Positions 23,044 to 32,099 are shown, counted from the stretch's first letter. The stretch is DNA of 64,000 bases from Janthinobacterium fluminis (GCF_028595325.1 NZ_JAQQXR010000002.1:434001-498000); one strand, 5' to 3'. Translations and numbers: made by a program. The notes: generated by a model from the letters alone, not told the origin.

Positions 23044-23535
23044 CTAGATGGATTCCATATGGCGTAACAGCGACTCGCGGATAAAAGCCCGATCCGATTC
23101 GCTGAATCCAAGCAAGGGCCGCGCAGGATATTTGTACCGTGGCCCGGTCTTCGACACCTGGTCTGGCAAGCCGTCCTGATGCACACGGGCTATTCGGGCC
23201 ACGCGGCCAAAGAATCCGATTGTTATCTCGCCGGGAGCGGCGCGTATTTTCAGGTAGGTTGCCGTTCTGATTTTATTGAACATGGCGGCTTTTTTTCGCT
23301 TGATCCGACCGGCCTTGCCGTGCCACTCCTTGCGCGGTTTGCGCGCGGCGTAGGATGCGCCATCCGGCCCTTGCTGCGCCGCTATACGCTGCGCCTGGCT
23401 GCGGCGCAGGTCGATGGCGACCTTGTGATTGATGGCACGGCGCTGGGCCGGCTGCAGCCTGGCCAGCAGCGCGCCGGCCCATGCTTCCAGACTGTGAAGG
23501 TTGTCGGTCACGCGGTCGCCTGCGGTGTGTGCCAT
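23044..23535 (-). CDS. S: Tail completion protein, P2 gpS family
   Basis: The product is 163 residues, basic at first (RRSQAQRIAAQQGPDGASYA), with the typical IGFFGRVARIARVHQDGLPD and YPARPLLGFSESDRAFI of phage virion morphogenesis protein S. It acts with R in head-tail joining. It overlaps gene R by 28 bases. Confidence 0.92.
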   Translation of the reverse strand: MAHTAGDRVTDNLHSLEAWAGALLARLQPAQRRAINHKVAIDLRRSQAQRIAAQQGPDGASYAARKPRKEWHGKAGRIKRKKAAMFNKIRTATYLKIRAAPGEITIGFFGRVARIARVHQDGLPDQVSKTGPRYKYPARPLLGFSESDRAFIRESLLRHMESI

Positions 23536-23996
23536 TCCGCCAGCAGCGTGTCGCCGGCGTAGAGCGACCAGAACTCGTCCGCGTAGGCCGGCGTCATTTG
23601 CGGTTCGGCCAGGTGCGTGACGTCGAGGCGTCCTTGCTCGCCGCGTTGGACGACCACGCGTTCCGTCAGGTCCAGCTTGATCGAGATATCGACCGTCTCG
23701 TGGTTGTTGAAGTCCACTTCGAAACTGATGCCGGTGCGGCGTTTTTCCTCGTTGCCCATCAGATCTACCTGGTGAGCTTTCAGCCAGGCGATCAAGGCCA
23801 CCATGATGGCGTCGGCGTCGCCGGCGAAATCGGTGATGATCAGATTGAGCTTGAAGCGGTATTCGAACGACAGCGACGCCGTCGCCGCCGCTACGACGTT
23901 GCCCTCGTCGGCGAAGACGTGCAGACGGTCGGGGTTGCGCTGCAGGTCGGGGATGGCCTCGGCCAAGTGCCGGCGCAGGCTATTGGGCTTGTACAT
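23508..23996 (-). CDS. R: Tail completion protein, P2 gpR family
   Basis: The product is 162 residues (YKPNSLRRHLAEAIPDLQRN at the start, FEYRFKLNLIITDFAGDADA in the middle), matching gpR. It is needed for stable tails together with S. It overlaps the spanin gene upstream by 17 bases, continuing the lysis-to-tail order seen in P2. Confidence 0.91.
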   Translation of the reverse strand: MYKPNSLRRHLAEAIPDLQRNPDRLHVFADEGNVVAAATASLSFEYRFKLNLIITDFAGDADAIMVALIAWLKAHQVDLMGNEEKRRTGISFEVDFNNHETVDISIKLDLTERVVVQRGEQGRLDVTHLAEPQMTPAYADEFWSLYAGDTLLAEWHTPQATA

Positions 23997-24516
23997 TGAA
24001 TTGTTCCCGGATGCTGTTGTAGGCGTCGATGCAAGCGTTTAGCTGGCGGGCGGCATCGTCGCCGTCGCCGGCGATGGCGCCAAGAGCTGCCGCAGCCTCG
24101 ATGTTAAGTTCGGCTCGCGCTTGGTCGCTATCTTCGCCGGCAGGGGCGGAATATGCGGCGCCGACGGCGCAAGCGCCGGCGACGGGGATTGACAGCCGCA
24201 CAGCGCCGCCGCGCACGTCAGCGATAAAACGATCACGTTCAGCTTGTGCATGGCTCATCTCCAGTTTGAATTGTTCCGTGTGGTTGTCCAGGCCGAGCGC
24301 CGCCGCGCGCTCCAGCTCGCGCGCGTGGCCGGTGGCCTGCGCGAGCCGCGTTGCGGCGGCGGCCTCGCTGGTGGCCGCCGCGCGGCGCAGGTCGGCGATG
24401 GTCGCGTCCTTGCGCCAGCCCTGGACCGTCCAGCTCAGCATGGCGCCGACGATCATGCCCAAAGCCGGCGCCAGGCATTTTTGCAAGGCCATGCCGGGCC
24501 AGGCGAGCGGCATCAT
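23980..24516 (-). CDS. Rz-like inner-membrane spanin (LysB)
   Basis: The product is 178 residues from ATG 24516, which overlaps the lysozyme stop by four bases. One N-terminal anchor (PALGMIVGAMLSWTVQGWR) is followed by a long Ala/Glu/Arg helix typical of periplasmic coiled coils. The C-terminus (QLNACIDAYNSIREQF) resembles Rz/LysB ends. With the nested Rz1 lipoprotein it would bridge inner and outer membranes and complete lysis. Confidence 0.8.
   Translation of the reverse strand: MMPLAWPGMALQKCLAPALGMIVGAMLSWTVQGWRKDATIADLRRAAATSEAAAATRLAQATGHARELERAAALGLDNHTEQFKLEMSHAQAERDRFIADVRGGAVRLSIPVAGACAVGAAYSAPAGEDSDQARAELNIEAAAALGAIAGDGDDAARQLNACIDAYNSIREQFNVQAQ
24039..24251 (-). CDS. Rz1-like outer-membrane spanin lipoprotein (LysC), nested in Rz
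   Basis: The product is 70 residues, encoded wholly inside the Rz-like gene in another frame. The N-terminus is a lipoprotein signal ending in the lipobox ALCGC. The mature part is proline-rich (SPALAPSAPHIPPLPAK), as in Rz1. Nested Rz1 genes are known from lambda and P2. The combination of lipobox, proline content and nesting makes this convincing despite the small size. Confidence 0.8.
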   Translation of the reverse strand: MHKLNVIVLSLTCAAALCGCQSPSPALAPSAPHIPPLPAKIATKREPNLTSRLRQLLAPSPATATMPPAS

Positions 24517-25079
24517 ATCGCCACCCGTTCCTTGATCCAGCCGAACAGGAACCGGCGCTGGCTCGTGTTGGCTTCCGCGATGTCTAGGTAGCGCGCCGCC
24601 TGCACGCCGTTGAGCGCGCGCAGCATCACCGTCGCGCCGTCCTGGCCGCGCCACTTGAGGAAGGCGGCCAGGGCGCCCAGCGACAGCTCGCCCAGCCGGC
24701 CATCGACAAATAAGTTTTGGTAGCGGCTGCCGGTGTCGTTGAATCCGTTCAACCAACGCTGCAGGAACTCGGCGGCGCGGTGCGGCCCCATGTTGACGCC
24801 CGTATCGATCAGCTCGGCCCCGATGGAGGCGTTGATGTCCAGCACGCGGCCGAACCGCGGTTCGGTGATGTAGCGGGCCGTGTAGATGGCGCGCGCCACG
24901 CCTACGGGCATAGTGCGCATGGGGCCGGCGTATCCGTTCGCGCGCGCGACGGCGGCGGTGATGCCGAAATTCGTTTCGCCGCCGGCGTCCGCCGGATCGT
25001 TGACATAGCCGGCCTCCACCCGCAGCACGGAATCGACAACGCGGTCGATCAGCGCCTGGTTGGTGTCCTGGCCGCTCAC
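24513..25079 (-). CDS. Endolysin, glycoside hydrolase 108 family lysozyme
   Basis: The product is 188 residues. GTG 25079 overlaps the holin stop (GTGA) and gives the family N-terminus. Residues 19-40 contain the catalytic signature with Glu22 (RVEAGYVNDPADAGGETNFG), typical of the ZliS-type GH108 muramidases. The C-terminal part carries a peptidoglycan-binding GH108 module ending near FLFGWIKERV. It cuts the cell wall at lysis. There is no signal peptide, so release would depend on the holin. Confidence 0.88.
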   Translation of the reverse strand: MSGQDTNQALIDRVVDSVLRVEAGYVNDPADAGGETNFGITAAVARANGYAGPMRTMPVGVARAIYTARYITEPRFGRVLDINASIGAELIDTGVNMGPHRAAEFLQRWLNGFNDTGSRYQNLFVDGRLGELSLGALAAFLKWRGQDGATVMLRALNGVQAARYLDIAEANTSQRRFLFGWIKERVAI

Positions 25080-25450
25080 AAGGATTCCTTGACGTCCCGC
25101 GCCATCTCGGCGATGTCCTTGTCGTTGCGGCGCTGAAACCACAGGGCCACGGCGCGCGATATCCACCATCCCGGCGCGCCGACGATCAGGTCGATGGCGC
25201 TGGCATTGACCATCGCGCCAATGGTGGGCAGTTGGGCGCACAGCAATTGGTAGGCCGTGCCGCCCAGCAGGCATGAGAACACGCCGGCGCAGGCCAGGCG
25301 CGCGACGAATTCGCCCTTGTTGAACGTGCCGTCCGTATTCAGCGGCGGCAGCACGATGTACAGCATGGCGGCGCCGATCATGCCCAGCGCAGCCTTGAAG
25401 CCGTAGAGTTTGACGAGTGTGGCGAAGCCACCGAACGATTCTGCGGACAT
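25076..25450 (-). CDS. Holin-like membrane protein
   Basis: The product is 124 residues from ATG 25450. Two hydrophobic segments are clear (LGMIGAAMLYIVLPPL and FVARLACAGVFSCLLGGTAYQLL), with a possible third near residue 95 and a charged C-terminus (RRNDKDIAEMARDVKES). It stands in the place of the P2 holin Y, between X and the lysozyme. The permeabilising role is inferred from position and topology. Confidence 0.72.
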   Translation of the reverse strand: MSAESFGGFATLVKLYGFKAALGMIGAAMLYIVLPPLNTDGTFNKGEFVARLACAGVFSCLLGGTAYQLLCAQLPTIGAMVNASAIDLIVGAPGWWISRAVALWFQRRNDKDIAEMARDVKESL

Positions 25451-25503
25451 TGCTTGATTCTCCGTATTGAGGATGAGTAAATATTTCATGTTGGCGATGC
25501 TTG

Positions 25504-25713
25504 CTAGTCCCATAGCTGCACGATGTCGGTCATGGTGGTCGTGCTCGGCACCGGCTCGGGCAGGGTGACGACGATGCCGCTGGGCAGCACCGCACCGTAT
25601 TGCGCCAAGGATGGGTTTAGTTCCAAGGTGTGTTCGACGTAGCCGGCGCCGCCGCCCAGGTAGCGCCAGACCAGGGCGTCCACCGTGTCGTGCTGTTGCG
25701 TACGCACGCGCAT
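25504..25713 (-). CDS. X: Tail protein X, P2 gpX family
   Basis: The product is 69 residues (TVDALVWRYLGGGAGYVEHT, then NPSLAQYGAVLPSGIVVTLP), a LysM-like fold found near the tail spike. The start at 25713 overlaps the L stop by one base (TGATG). The length matches P2 X. Confidence 0.9.
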   Translation of the reverse strand: MRVRTQQHDTVDALVWRYLGGGAGYVEHTLELNPSLAQYGAVLPSGIVVTLPEPVPSTTTMTDIVQLWD

Positions 25714-26213
25714 CAGATCAGCTCGACGGTCAGGTGCGTGCGGCCGACGATATCGGCGATTGCCCACTGCGCATTGCGGCGCTGGGCGCCGGGCGCCTCG
25801 TCCAGCGCTTCCATGCTTTTCTTGTCGCTCAGCGACGAGGCCGTGGTGTCGTAGTCCCGGTAGCGTTCGATCAGATCGGCCTTGGCCGTGCTGTAGACGG
25901 CGCGCCGATACTGCGCCAGCAGGCGGCTTTCGCGGTTGATCCTGGTGGCCGGCACGTCCGCCATCGCCGCAACGCCGGCCACGGCGTGCTGGCCCTGCCA
26001 CTGCTGCAGCTCGCGGTTGACGTGCAGGATGGCATCGACCACTGCCTGCACCAGGCGCGCGTCGGTGACGGTGCCATCGAGGCGCATGGCGTCGCGCAGG
26101 TCGGACAGCGCGATGTCGGGGAACCAGCCATCGTTTTCGACGATGCCGGCCGGCGCGGGCGCGGGCGCGGCAGCCGGTGTAGTCGATTGGGGCGGATGGG
26201 CGATAAAAGACAT
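25713..26213 (-). CDS. L: Head completion protein, P2 gpL family
   Basis: The product is 166 residues. After an alanine/proline linker the core FPDIALSDLRDAMRLDGTVT is the gpL signature. It closes the filled capsid before tail joining. It is followed directly by X and preceded by M after a 106-base gap. Confidence 0.92.
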   Translation of the reverse strand: MSFIAHPPQSTTPAAAPAPAPAGIVENDGWFPDIALSDLRDAMRLDGTVTDARLVQAVVDAILHVNRELQQWQGQHAVAGVAAMADVPATRINRESRLLAQYRRAVYSTAKADLIERYRDYDTTASSLSDKKSMEALDEAPGAQRRNAQWAIADIVGRTHLTVELI

Positions 26214-26319
26214 GGCGTGTACTTGGGTTGGAGAATAAAAGTCGGCGGTGGACGGGGTTCATCTGGCGTTGGTGCTGGCCAGAATTCCCCCGTGCCGCCG
26301 AGCGCCTTGGGGGTGCTCT

Positions 26320-27036
26320 TTACTTGGAGTCGGCCGCTCGCTTAATGCGCCGCTCCAGACGTTCGATTTCCTTTTTCACTCCGCTGGCCTCCGACAGGGC
26401 GCGGGCACGCTTCAGGTTCGCCATGGCGTTGTCGGCTAGCTCCAGCAGCGCCGGGGCGATGTCAGTGTCGTCGGCCAGGTCGAGCACGGCGACCATGGCC
26501 AGGCCGATGGCCTTGTGCAGCTTGGCGCGCGCCTGGTCGGGCGCGTCGCTCGACGCCGTCATTTTCTCGACGACGCCGAGCACCGTGACTGCGTGCTGCG
26601 GATCGGCGTTCAGCTTACCCTGCAGATAGCCTTCGGCGAATTCGTCGAGCAGCATGGTCGGAATGTCGCGGCTGTAGCCTTCCGGCAGAGTGAACTTATG
26701 CTCCATGGCGTAGGCGGCAATCGTCAGCGCGCGGTCGTACTCGCCCGTGTCGATGTGCCAGACCAGCAGGGTGGCGAACACGTCATCCTGCGCGCCCTTG
26801 CCGCCGGCCAGCACGCCGTCGATCCATTGCGCATAGTCCGGCAACAGGGTGGCCTTGACCTCGATCTTGCGTTCCACCGACTGAATGCTCTTCAGACGCC
26901 GGCGGTCGTCGGTCAGCTTGTAGAGCATCAACTCGTAGGCCGTGCCGGTGGTCACGTCCTGGGATTCGGATGCGCCGGCCGTGCGCTCGGCCAGAATGCG
27001 CGCGCGGTGGCGCATGGCTGGGGATGGGTTCGACAT
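26320..27036 (-). CDS. M: Terminase small subunit / endonuclease, P2 gpM family
   Basis: The product is 238 residues. The start (NPSPAMRHRARILAERTAGA), the phrase VWHIDTGEYDRALTIAAYAM and the basic C-terminal helix are typical of gpM. It recognises and cuts cos with the large subunit P, which is encoded on the opposite strand beyond O. It lies four bases after N. Confidence 0.92.
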   Translation of the reverse strand: MSNPSPAMRHRARILAERTAGASESQDVTTGTAYELMLYKLTDDRRRLKSIQSVERKIEVKATLLPDYAQWIDGVLAGGKGAQDDVFATLLVWHIDTGEYDRALTIAAYAMEHKFTLPEGYSRDIPTMLLDEFAEGYLQGKLNADPQHAVTVLGVVEKMTASSDAPDQARAKLHKAIGLAMVAVLDLADDTDIAPALLELADNAMANLKRARALSEASGVKKEIERLERRIKRAADSK

Positions 27037-27039
27037 CGC

Positions 27040-28059
27040 TTAGGCTTTCAATTCGATGTTTTGCACCAGCGCGGTCAGGCCCAGGTCTTCGATGACATAC
27101 GCATCGTTCGACGATTCGTAGTTCTCGATGCGGTCGCGCTTGGCTTCATCGACCACACGGCGCCGGCGTGCGCCCTCCTGGAAATAGATCGACAGATTGT
27201 CGAAGCGGGTGATCAGGATCGCATTGTCGGGGAAGTAGGGCACGCGCGCGGCCGGCAGGCCGCCGATGCGCTTCTGGCTGATGATGATGTCGGCCGCCAG
27301 CGTTTCGGTCGGCGCCTGCTTGGTGTTGACCAGCGGGAAATACTTGTCGCTTAACAGTTTGCGGCCCACGATGGCGACCAGGCCGGTGTCTTCCTGATAC
27401 CACGGGTCCAGCAGGTTGACGGCATCGACCACGGCCGCGTCCAGGTTGGCGTAGTCGGCGCCGGCGGCGTCGCCGATGACGACCTTGCCGGGCATGTTGG
27501 CGCCGACCAGGCCCAGCACACGTTCCGGCGCCTGTTCGCGCAGGTGCTGCAGCCAACCCTTGTTGACGTCCTGCAGTAGGGGATTGGCGGCCAGATCGGT
27601 ATCGGCCGCGACCTTGGTGCCGTTGAAACCGATCACGATGCGGTCGAGCGCCTGGCGCACCAGTATGGCGTTGGCCACGCGCGCCTGGAAGTCAGGAAAC
27701 TTGGCCCAGGCGTCCAGCTTGGGGTAGGTGATGTGGGTGTCGAAGTTTGTCTTTTCGCAGCGGTACTTGACGCCGTCCAGCGAGGACAGGTCGCGCGTCT
27801 GGCGATCCTTGTTGGCGGATGTGTTGGTGCGGCCGGCAATCGGGCCGGACACGCCCAGACCCAGCTTTTCGCCTTCCTGGTCGGTGACGCCGATCATGTT
27901 CACTTTCGACAGGAACTCGCTCGATTCCTGCATCTTGCTTTCCAGTTTTTGCTGGATGGTCGGATCGACGCTGTAGGTGTGGGCGACGCTGTCGGTGTCG
28001 TTGAGCTGGCACAGGCGCGCCGCGTACTGGTTGAAGGCGAGACGGGTTTGTTTTTTCAT
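27040..28059 (-). CDS. N: Major capsid protein, P2 gpN family
   Basis: The product is 339 residues. It starts with RLAFNQYAARLCQLNDTDSV, and further typical phrases are LDAWAKFPDFQARVANAILV and RVPYFPDNAILITRFDNLSI. It forms the icosahedral shell after cleavage of its N-terminus by the O protease, as known for P2. Confidence 0.94.
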   Translation of the reverse strand: MKKQTRLAFNQYAARLCQLNDTDSVAHTYSVDPTIQQKLESKMQESSEFLSKVNMIGVTDQEGEKLGLGVSGPIAGRTNTSANKDRQTRDLSSLDGVKYRCEKTNFDTHITYPKLDAWAKFPDFQARVANAILVRQALDRIVIGFNGTKVAADTDLAANPLLQDVNKGWLQHLREQAPERVLGLVGANMPGKVVIGDAAGADYANLDAAVVDAVNLLDPWYQEDTGLVAIVGRKLLSDKYFPLVNTKQAPTETLAADIIISQKRIGGLPAARVPYFPDNAILITRFDNLSIYFQEGARRRRVVDEAKRDRIENYESSNDAYVIEDLGLTALVQNIELKA

Positions 28060-28111
28060 GAAAATTTGCTCCAGGCGAAATGTTTTTTAAAGGGGATGAG
28101 CGGGCCGGCGC

Positions 28112-28903
28112 TTAGAACTCGGTCTGCACGGCGCCGTCGTTGCCGGTGGCGGCCGGGCGGCGCGGCGCACTGCCCGGCTCGGCGTCCATCTGCGCCTTGA
28201 AGGCGGTCAGCTCCGTTTGCGTCGCTTTCAGTGCGGCTTCCGCCATCTCGATGCGGACCAGCGCGGCGGCATAGTTGTGGTTGGCGCTGACGACATGGCC
28301 GGCCAGCTCCTGCACGGCGTCGCCGATGTCGGCGAACTGCTGTTCGTTGCCGGTCTTGGATTCGGTTTTCAAACGGGCGAACAGGTTTTTTACGATGTCG
28401 GCCAGCTTGGGGCCTTCGGGTTCGTCGAATTCCAGGCTGATTTCGACGGCCGAGGAAAACAGGTTCTCCGTGCTCTGCTTGCGGTTGGCCGAAAACAGCA
28501 GCGCTTCGGTGCCCAGGCTGGCCGGGCTGTCGGTGACGCCCAGGCCGACCAGGTAGGGGCGTTCCGTGTTGGCGAAGTTCGGTTGAATTTCCAGGCTGGT
28601 GAACAGCTTCTGCCGGGCCTTGTTGATGGCGACCAGCTCCGGCGTCGGCTCGATCTGCGCGAACAGGGCCAGCTTCTTGCCGGTGTCGGTATCGACCTCC
28701 TCCGCCTTGACGGCGATCACGTCACCGTAGGCTTTGAATGGGCCGTCCGGCAGGATGCTGCGGTAGTGCTCAAGCCAGACGCGCGCGGCGTAGGTCTTCG
28801 GGTTGTAGGAGGCGGCGATTTGCTCGATGGTGGCGCGGTCGATGTTACGGCCGTCCGTAGTGGCGCCCTCGGTGGCGACGCGGAAGAATTTCGATTTTGG
28901 CAT
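28112..28903 (-). CDS. O: Capsid scaffold and maturation protease, P2 gpO family
   Basis: The product is 263 residues from ATG 28903. The N-terminal serine protease residues are visible as Asp17 (TTDGRN), His46 (WLEHYR) and Ser103 (LFTSLEIQ), with nearly the spacing of P2 O. The C-terminal half is helical scaffold. It directs capsid assembly and trims N. It is divergent from gene P across a 138-base control region. Confidence 0.92.
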   Translation of the reverse strand: MPKSKFFRVATEGATTDGRNIDRATIEQIAASYNPKTYAARVWLEHYRSILPDGPFKAYGDVIAVKAEEVDTDTGKKLALFAQIEPTPELVAINKARQKLFTSLEIQPNFANTERPYLVGLGVTDSPASLGTEALLFSANRKQSTENLFSSAVEISLEFDEPEGPKLADIVKNLFARLKTESKTGNEQQFADIGDAVQELAGHVVSANHNYAAALVRIEMAEAALKATQTELTAFKAQMDAEPGSAPRRPAATGNDGAVQTEF

Positions 28904-28971
28904 GGTGGGCGTGTCATCAGTTGATCGGATAGCGCCATGGTCAACGTACTGGCGTTCCGATTCAATGCTGT

Positions 28972-28996
28972 GCGGGTTGCTATGCCCGATACCGAC
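28972..28996. promoter_or_regulatory. Conserved element in the O/P divergent control region
   Basis: This is the second copy of GCGGGTTGCTAT-N7-ACCGAC, the other being 22962-22986, again followed by CTACGCGCG at 29012. It lies between the divergent late genes O and P, where P2 has Ogr-dependent late promoters. It is the best candidate for a late activator site. No -10 box can be called with confidence. Confidence 0.5.
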
Positions 28997-29041
28997 TTGC
29001 GGCTTCAACCGCTACGCGCGCGCACCGCCTACGCTGGCGGC

Positions 29042-30829
29042 ATGCTAGAAACCGAAGAAAAAATTGCAGAATTGGCGGCGCCGGAATCCGAGCCGCGCCG
29101 CGTCGCGCGCGGCCTTTACTGGAAGGGCTGGCGCATATCGTCCATCGCGCGCCACTTGGGTATCAAGCGCAGCACCATCAATAGCTGGAAGGCGCGCGAC
29201 GAGTGGGACAAGGCCCAGGCCATCGAGCACGTCGAGAACGCCGCCGAGCTGCGCATCGTGCAGCTAATCGAGAAAGAAGTAAAGAGCGGAAGCGACTACA
29301 AGGAAATCGATCTGCTGGCGCGCACCATCGTGCAGATGGCGCGCGTGCGCCGCTACGAGCAGCCCGGCGGCAACGAGGTGGATTTGAACCCGAAGCTGGC
29401 GAACCGCAACGCCGGCCCGAAGAAGAAACCGACGCGCAACGACTTCAGCGAAGAGCAGAAAATTCAGTTGCTCGACGCCTTCCAGGATTCGCTGTTCGAC
29501 TATCAAAAGGTATGGTTCCGCAACGGCGACCAGCGTACCCGCGCCATCCTCAAGTCGCGGCAGATCGGGGCGACCTGGTATTTCGCCCGCGAGGCGCTGG
29601 CCGACGCGATGCGGACGGGGCGCAATCAGATTTTCCTGTCGGCGTCCAAGTCGCAGGCCCACGTCTTCAAGCAATACATCGTCCAGTTCGCGCGCGAGGC
29701 CGCCGGTATCGAGCTGACGGGCGACCCTATCGTGCTGCCGAACGGCGCGCACATGTACTTCCTTGGCACGAACGCGCGCACGGCCCAGGGCTACCACGGT
29801 AATTTTTACTTCGATGAATTTTTCTGGACGCAGAATTTCCAGGAACTGAACAAGGTCGCCTCGGGTATGGCGATCCACAAGAAATGGCGCAAGACGTATT
29901 TTTCTACGCCATCCTCGACGACCCACCAGGCTTACCCGTTCTGGACAGGCGAGCTGTTCAACAAGCGTCGCGCCAAGGCGGACCAGGTCAATATTGACGT
30001 CAGCCACAAGCGCCTGTCGTCGGGCTTCACGGGCGAGGACAAAATCTGGCGCCAGATCGTCACGATCATGGACGCCGAGCGCGGTGGCTGCAATCTGTTC
30101 GACATCGACGAGTTGCGCAACTTCGAATACAGCCCGGACCAGTTCGAAAACCTGTTGATGTGCAACTTCATCGACGACACGGCTTCCGTTTTCCCGCTCA
30201 ACGAGCTGCAGCGCTGCATGGTCGATTCCTGGCTGGAGTGGGACGATTACAAGCCGCTCGTGTCGCTGCGCCCCTTCGGCAACAGGCCCGTGTGGATCGG
30301 CTACGACCCGTCGTTGACGGGCGACAGCGCCGGCTGCGTGGTGATCGCGCCGCCCATGACCGCCGGCGGCAAATTCCGCATCCTGGAGCGCCACCAGTGG
30401 CGCGGCCTGGACTTCAAGGATCAGGCCGAAGCGATCCGCCAGATGACCCTGCGCTTCAATGTCGAATACATCGGCATCGACACGACGGGCATGGGCATCG
30501 GCGTGTTCCCCATCGTGCGCCAGTTCTTCCCGGCCGCCACGGCCATCAACTACTCGCCCGAGGTCAAAACGCGCATGGTCTTGAAGGCGAAGAACATCGT
30601 CAGCAAGGCGCGGCTGGAATTCGACGCCGGTTGGATTGACATCGCGCAAGCCTTCATGGCGATCCGCAAAACCCTTACCCCTAGCGGCCGCAACGTCACC
30701 TACGACGCCGGCCGCAATGCCGAAACAGGCCATGCCGACCTGGCTTGGGCCTGCATGCACGCCCTCGACCATGAACCGTTCGAAGGCAGCACCGATACCA
30801 ACCAATCTTTTATGGAGATTTATTCTTGA
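29042..30829 (+). CDS. P: Terminase large subunit ATPase, P2 gpP family
   Basis: The product is 595 residues from ATG 29042, which gives almost the P2 length; an in-frame ATG at 28937 would lie inside the control region. The N-terminal helix-turn-helix (RISSIARHLGIKRSTINSWK) precedes an ATPase with a Walker A-like LKSRQIGATW and Walker B NFYFDEFFW. The nuclease part starts near IGYDPSLTGDSAG. It drives DNA packaging with M. Its stop overlaps Q as TTGA. Confidence 0.93.
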   Translation: MLETEEKIAELAAPESEPRRVARGLYWKGWRISSIARHLGIKRSTINSWKARDEWDKAQAIEHVENAAELRIVQLIEKEVKSGSDYKEIDLLARTIVQMARVRRYEQPGGNEVDLNPKLANRNAGPKKKPTRNDFSEEQKIQLLDAFQDSLFDYQKVWFRNGDQRTRAILKSRQIGATWYFAREALADAMRTGRNQIFLSASKSQAHVFKQYIVQFAREAAGIELTGDPIVLPNGAHMYFLGTNARTAQGYHGNFYFDEFFWTQNFQELNKVASGMAIHKKWRKTYFSTPSSTTHQAYPFWTGELFNKRRAKADQVNIDVSHKRLSSGFTGEDKIWRQIVTIMDAERGGCNLFDIDELRNFEYSPDQFENLLMCNFIDDTASVFPLNELQRCMVDSWLEWDDYKPLVSLRPFGNRPVWIGYDPSLTGDSAGCVVIAPPMTAGGKFRILERHQWRGLDFKDQAEAIRQMTLRFNVEYIGIDTTGMGIGVFPIVRQFFPAATAINYSPEVKTRMVLKAKNIVSKARLEFDAGWIDIAQAFMAIRKTLTPSGRNVTYDAGRNAETGHADLAWACMHALDHEPFEGSTDTNQSFMEIYS

Positions 30830-31887
30830 GAAACAAAGCTCGACATCTGCGTGCGCAGGACCAGCGCGCGGCGCCGGCCGTGGTGGCGCCGGCGCCGGCC
30901 GCCGGCGGCCTGGAAGCGTTTTCGTTCGGCGATCCTACCCCTGTGCTCGAACACAGCGACATACTCGACTGCTTCGAGTGCTGGAAGAATGGTGACTGGT
31001 ATGAACCGCCCGTCAGCCTGGCCGGCCTGGCCAAATCGTTTAACGCCGGCGTGCACCACAGCAGCGCAATCCATTTCAAGGTGAACATCTTAGCGTCCAC
31101 CCTGGTGCCGACCAAGTACCTGACGCGCGAGGCGTTTAAGCGTTTCGCGCTGGATTTTTTGACATTCGGAAATGGCTACCTGGAGAACCGCGCTAGCCGT
31201 TCCGGCCAGTTGCTCACCTTGGAACACGCGCTGGCCAAGTACATGCGGCGCGGCGTGGACATGGACACCTATTTTTTTGTGAACGCCTACCGGACCGTGC
31301 ACCAGTTCGACAAGGGCAAGGTGTTCCACTTGATGGAACCGGACGTCAACCAGGAGCTGTACGGCGTGCCGCAGTACCTGAGCGCCCTGCAATCGGCCTG
31401 GCTCAACGAGGCGGCAACCCTGTTCCGCCGCAAATACTACAAAAACGGCTCGCATGCCGGCTTCGTGTTCTACATGACCGACGCGGCGGCCAACACGCAG
31501 GACGTGGACAACCTGCGCCAGGCGATGCGCGACAGCAAGGGGCCGGGAAATTTCCGCAACCTGTTCATGTACGCGCCGAACGGCAAGAAGGATGGCATCC
31601 AGATTTTGCCGGTATCCGACGTCGCGGCGAAGGACGAGTTTTTCAACATCAAGAGCGTGACGCGCGACGACCAACTGGCCGCGCACCGCGTGCCGCCGCA
31701 ACTCATGGGCATCCTGCCGAACAACGCCGGCGGCTTCGGCGCCGTCGAGCCGGCCGCGCGCGTGTTCGCGCGCAATGAGCTGGTGCCGTTGCAATCGCAG
31801 TTCACCGCGATCAACGAGTGGGCCGGCGTGGAGGTGGTGAAGTTCGCGCCGTATCAGTTGACGGCGGACGGGGAGGGCGCGCCATGA
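30826..31887 (+). CDS. Q: Portal protein, P2 gpQ family
   Basis: The product is 353 residues with a TTG start overlapping the P stop by four bases. The phrases SDILDCFECWKNGDWYEPPV, FLTFGNGYLENRASRSGQLL and HRVPPQLMGILPNNAGGFGA are characteristic. It forms the dodecameric ring through which DNA enters the capsid. Confidence 0.93.
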   Translation: MRNKARHLRAQDQRAAPAVVAPAPAAGGLEAFSFGDPTPVLEHSDILDCFECWKNGDWYEPPVSLAGLAKSFNAGVHHSSAIHFKVNILASTLVPTKYLTREAFKRFALDFLTFGNGYLENRASRSGQLLTLEHALAKYMRRGVDMDTYFFVNAYRTVHQFDKGKVFHLMEPDVNQELYGVPQYLSALQSAWLNEAATLFRRKYYKNGSHAGFVFYMTDAAANTQDVDNLRQAMRDSKGPGNFRNLFMYAPNGKKDGIQILPVSDVAAKDEFFNIKSVTRDDQLAAHRVPPQLMGILPNNAGGFGAVEPAARVFARNELVPLQSQFTAINEWAGVEVVKFAPYQLTADGEGAP

Positions 31888-32099
31888 GCGACCACGCCGA
31901 CATCACCGACAAAATCATCTTCGCGGCCGTTCGCCGCGGCCTCGACGCCGTGCGCCGCCAGCCGCGCTTGGCGCCGGATTGCCGGTGCCATTACTGCGAT
32001 GAAGAGGTCGGAGCCGCCGCGCTGTTCTGTGGTGTCGATTGCCGCGACGACTACGACAAGGAGCGGGCCGCAATCGCCCGCGCGGGGCGCGCCGTATGA
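31884..32099 (+). CDS. Small zinc-finger-like phage protein
   Basis: The product is 71 residues from ATG 31884, overlapping the Q stop as ATGA. CRCHYCDEEVGAAALFCGVDC offers four cysteines in a treble-clef-like pattern, similar to small DksA/TraR-like or HNH-associated phage proteins. The rest is charged helix. Its position after the portal suggests late expression. Function is unknown. Confidence 0.6.
   Translation: MSDHADITDKIIFAAVRRGLDAVRRQPRLAPDCRCHYCDEEVGAAALFCGVDCRDDYDKERAAIARAGRAV

Noticed and set aside
29264..30805. 513-codon frame antisense to terminase gene P
   Set aside because: It is a shadow of gpP, which matches its family over the full length.
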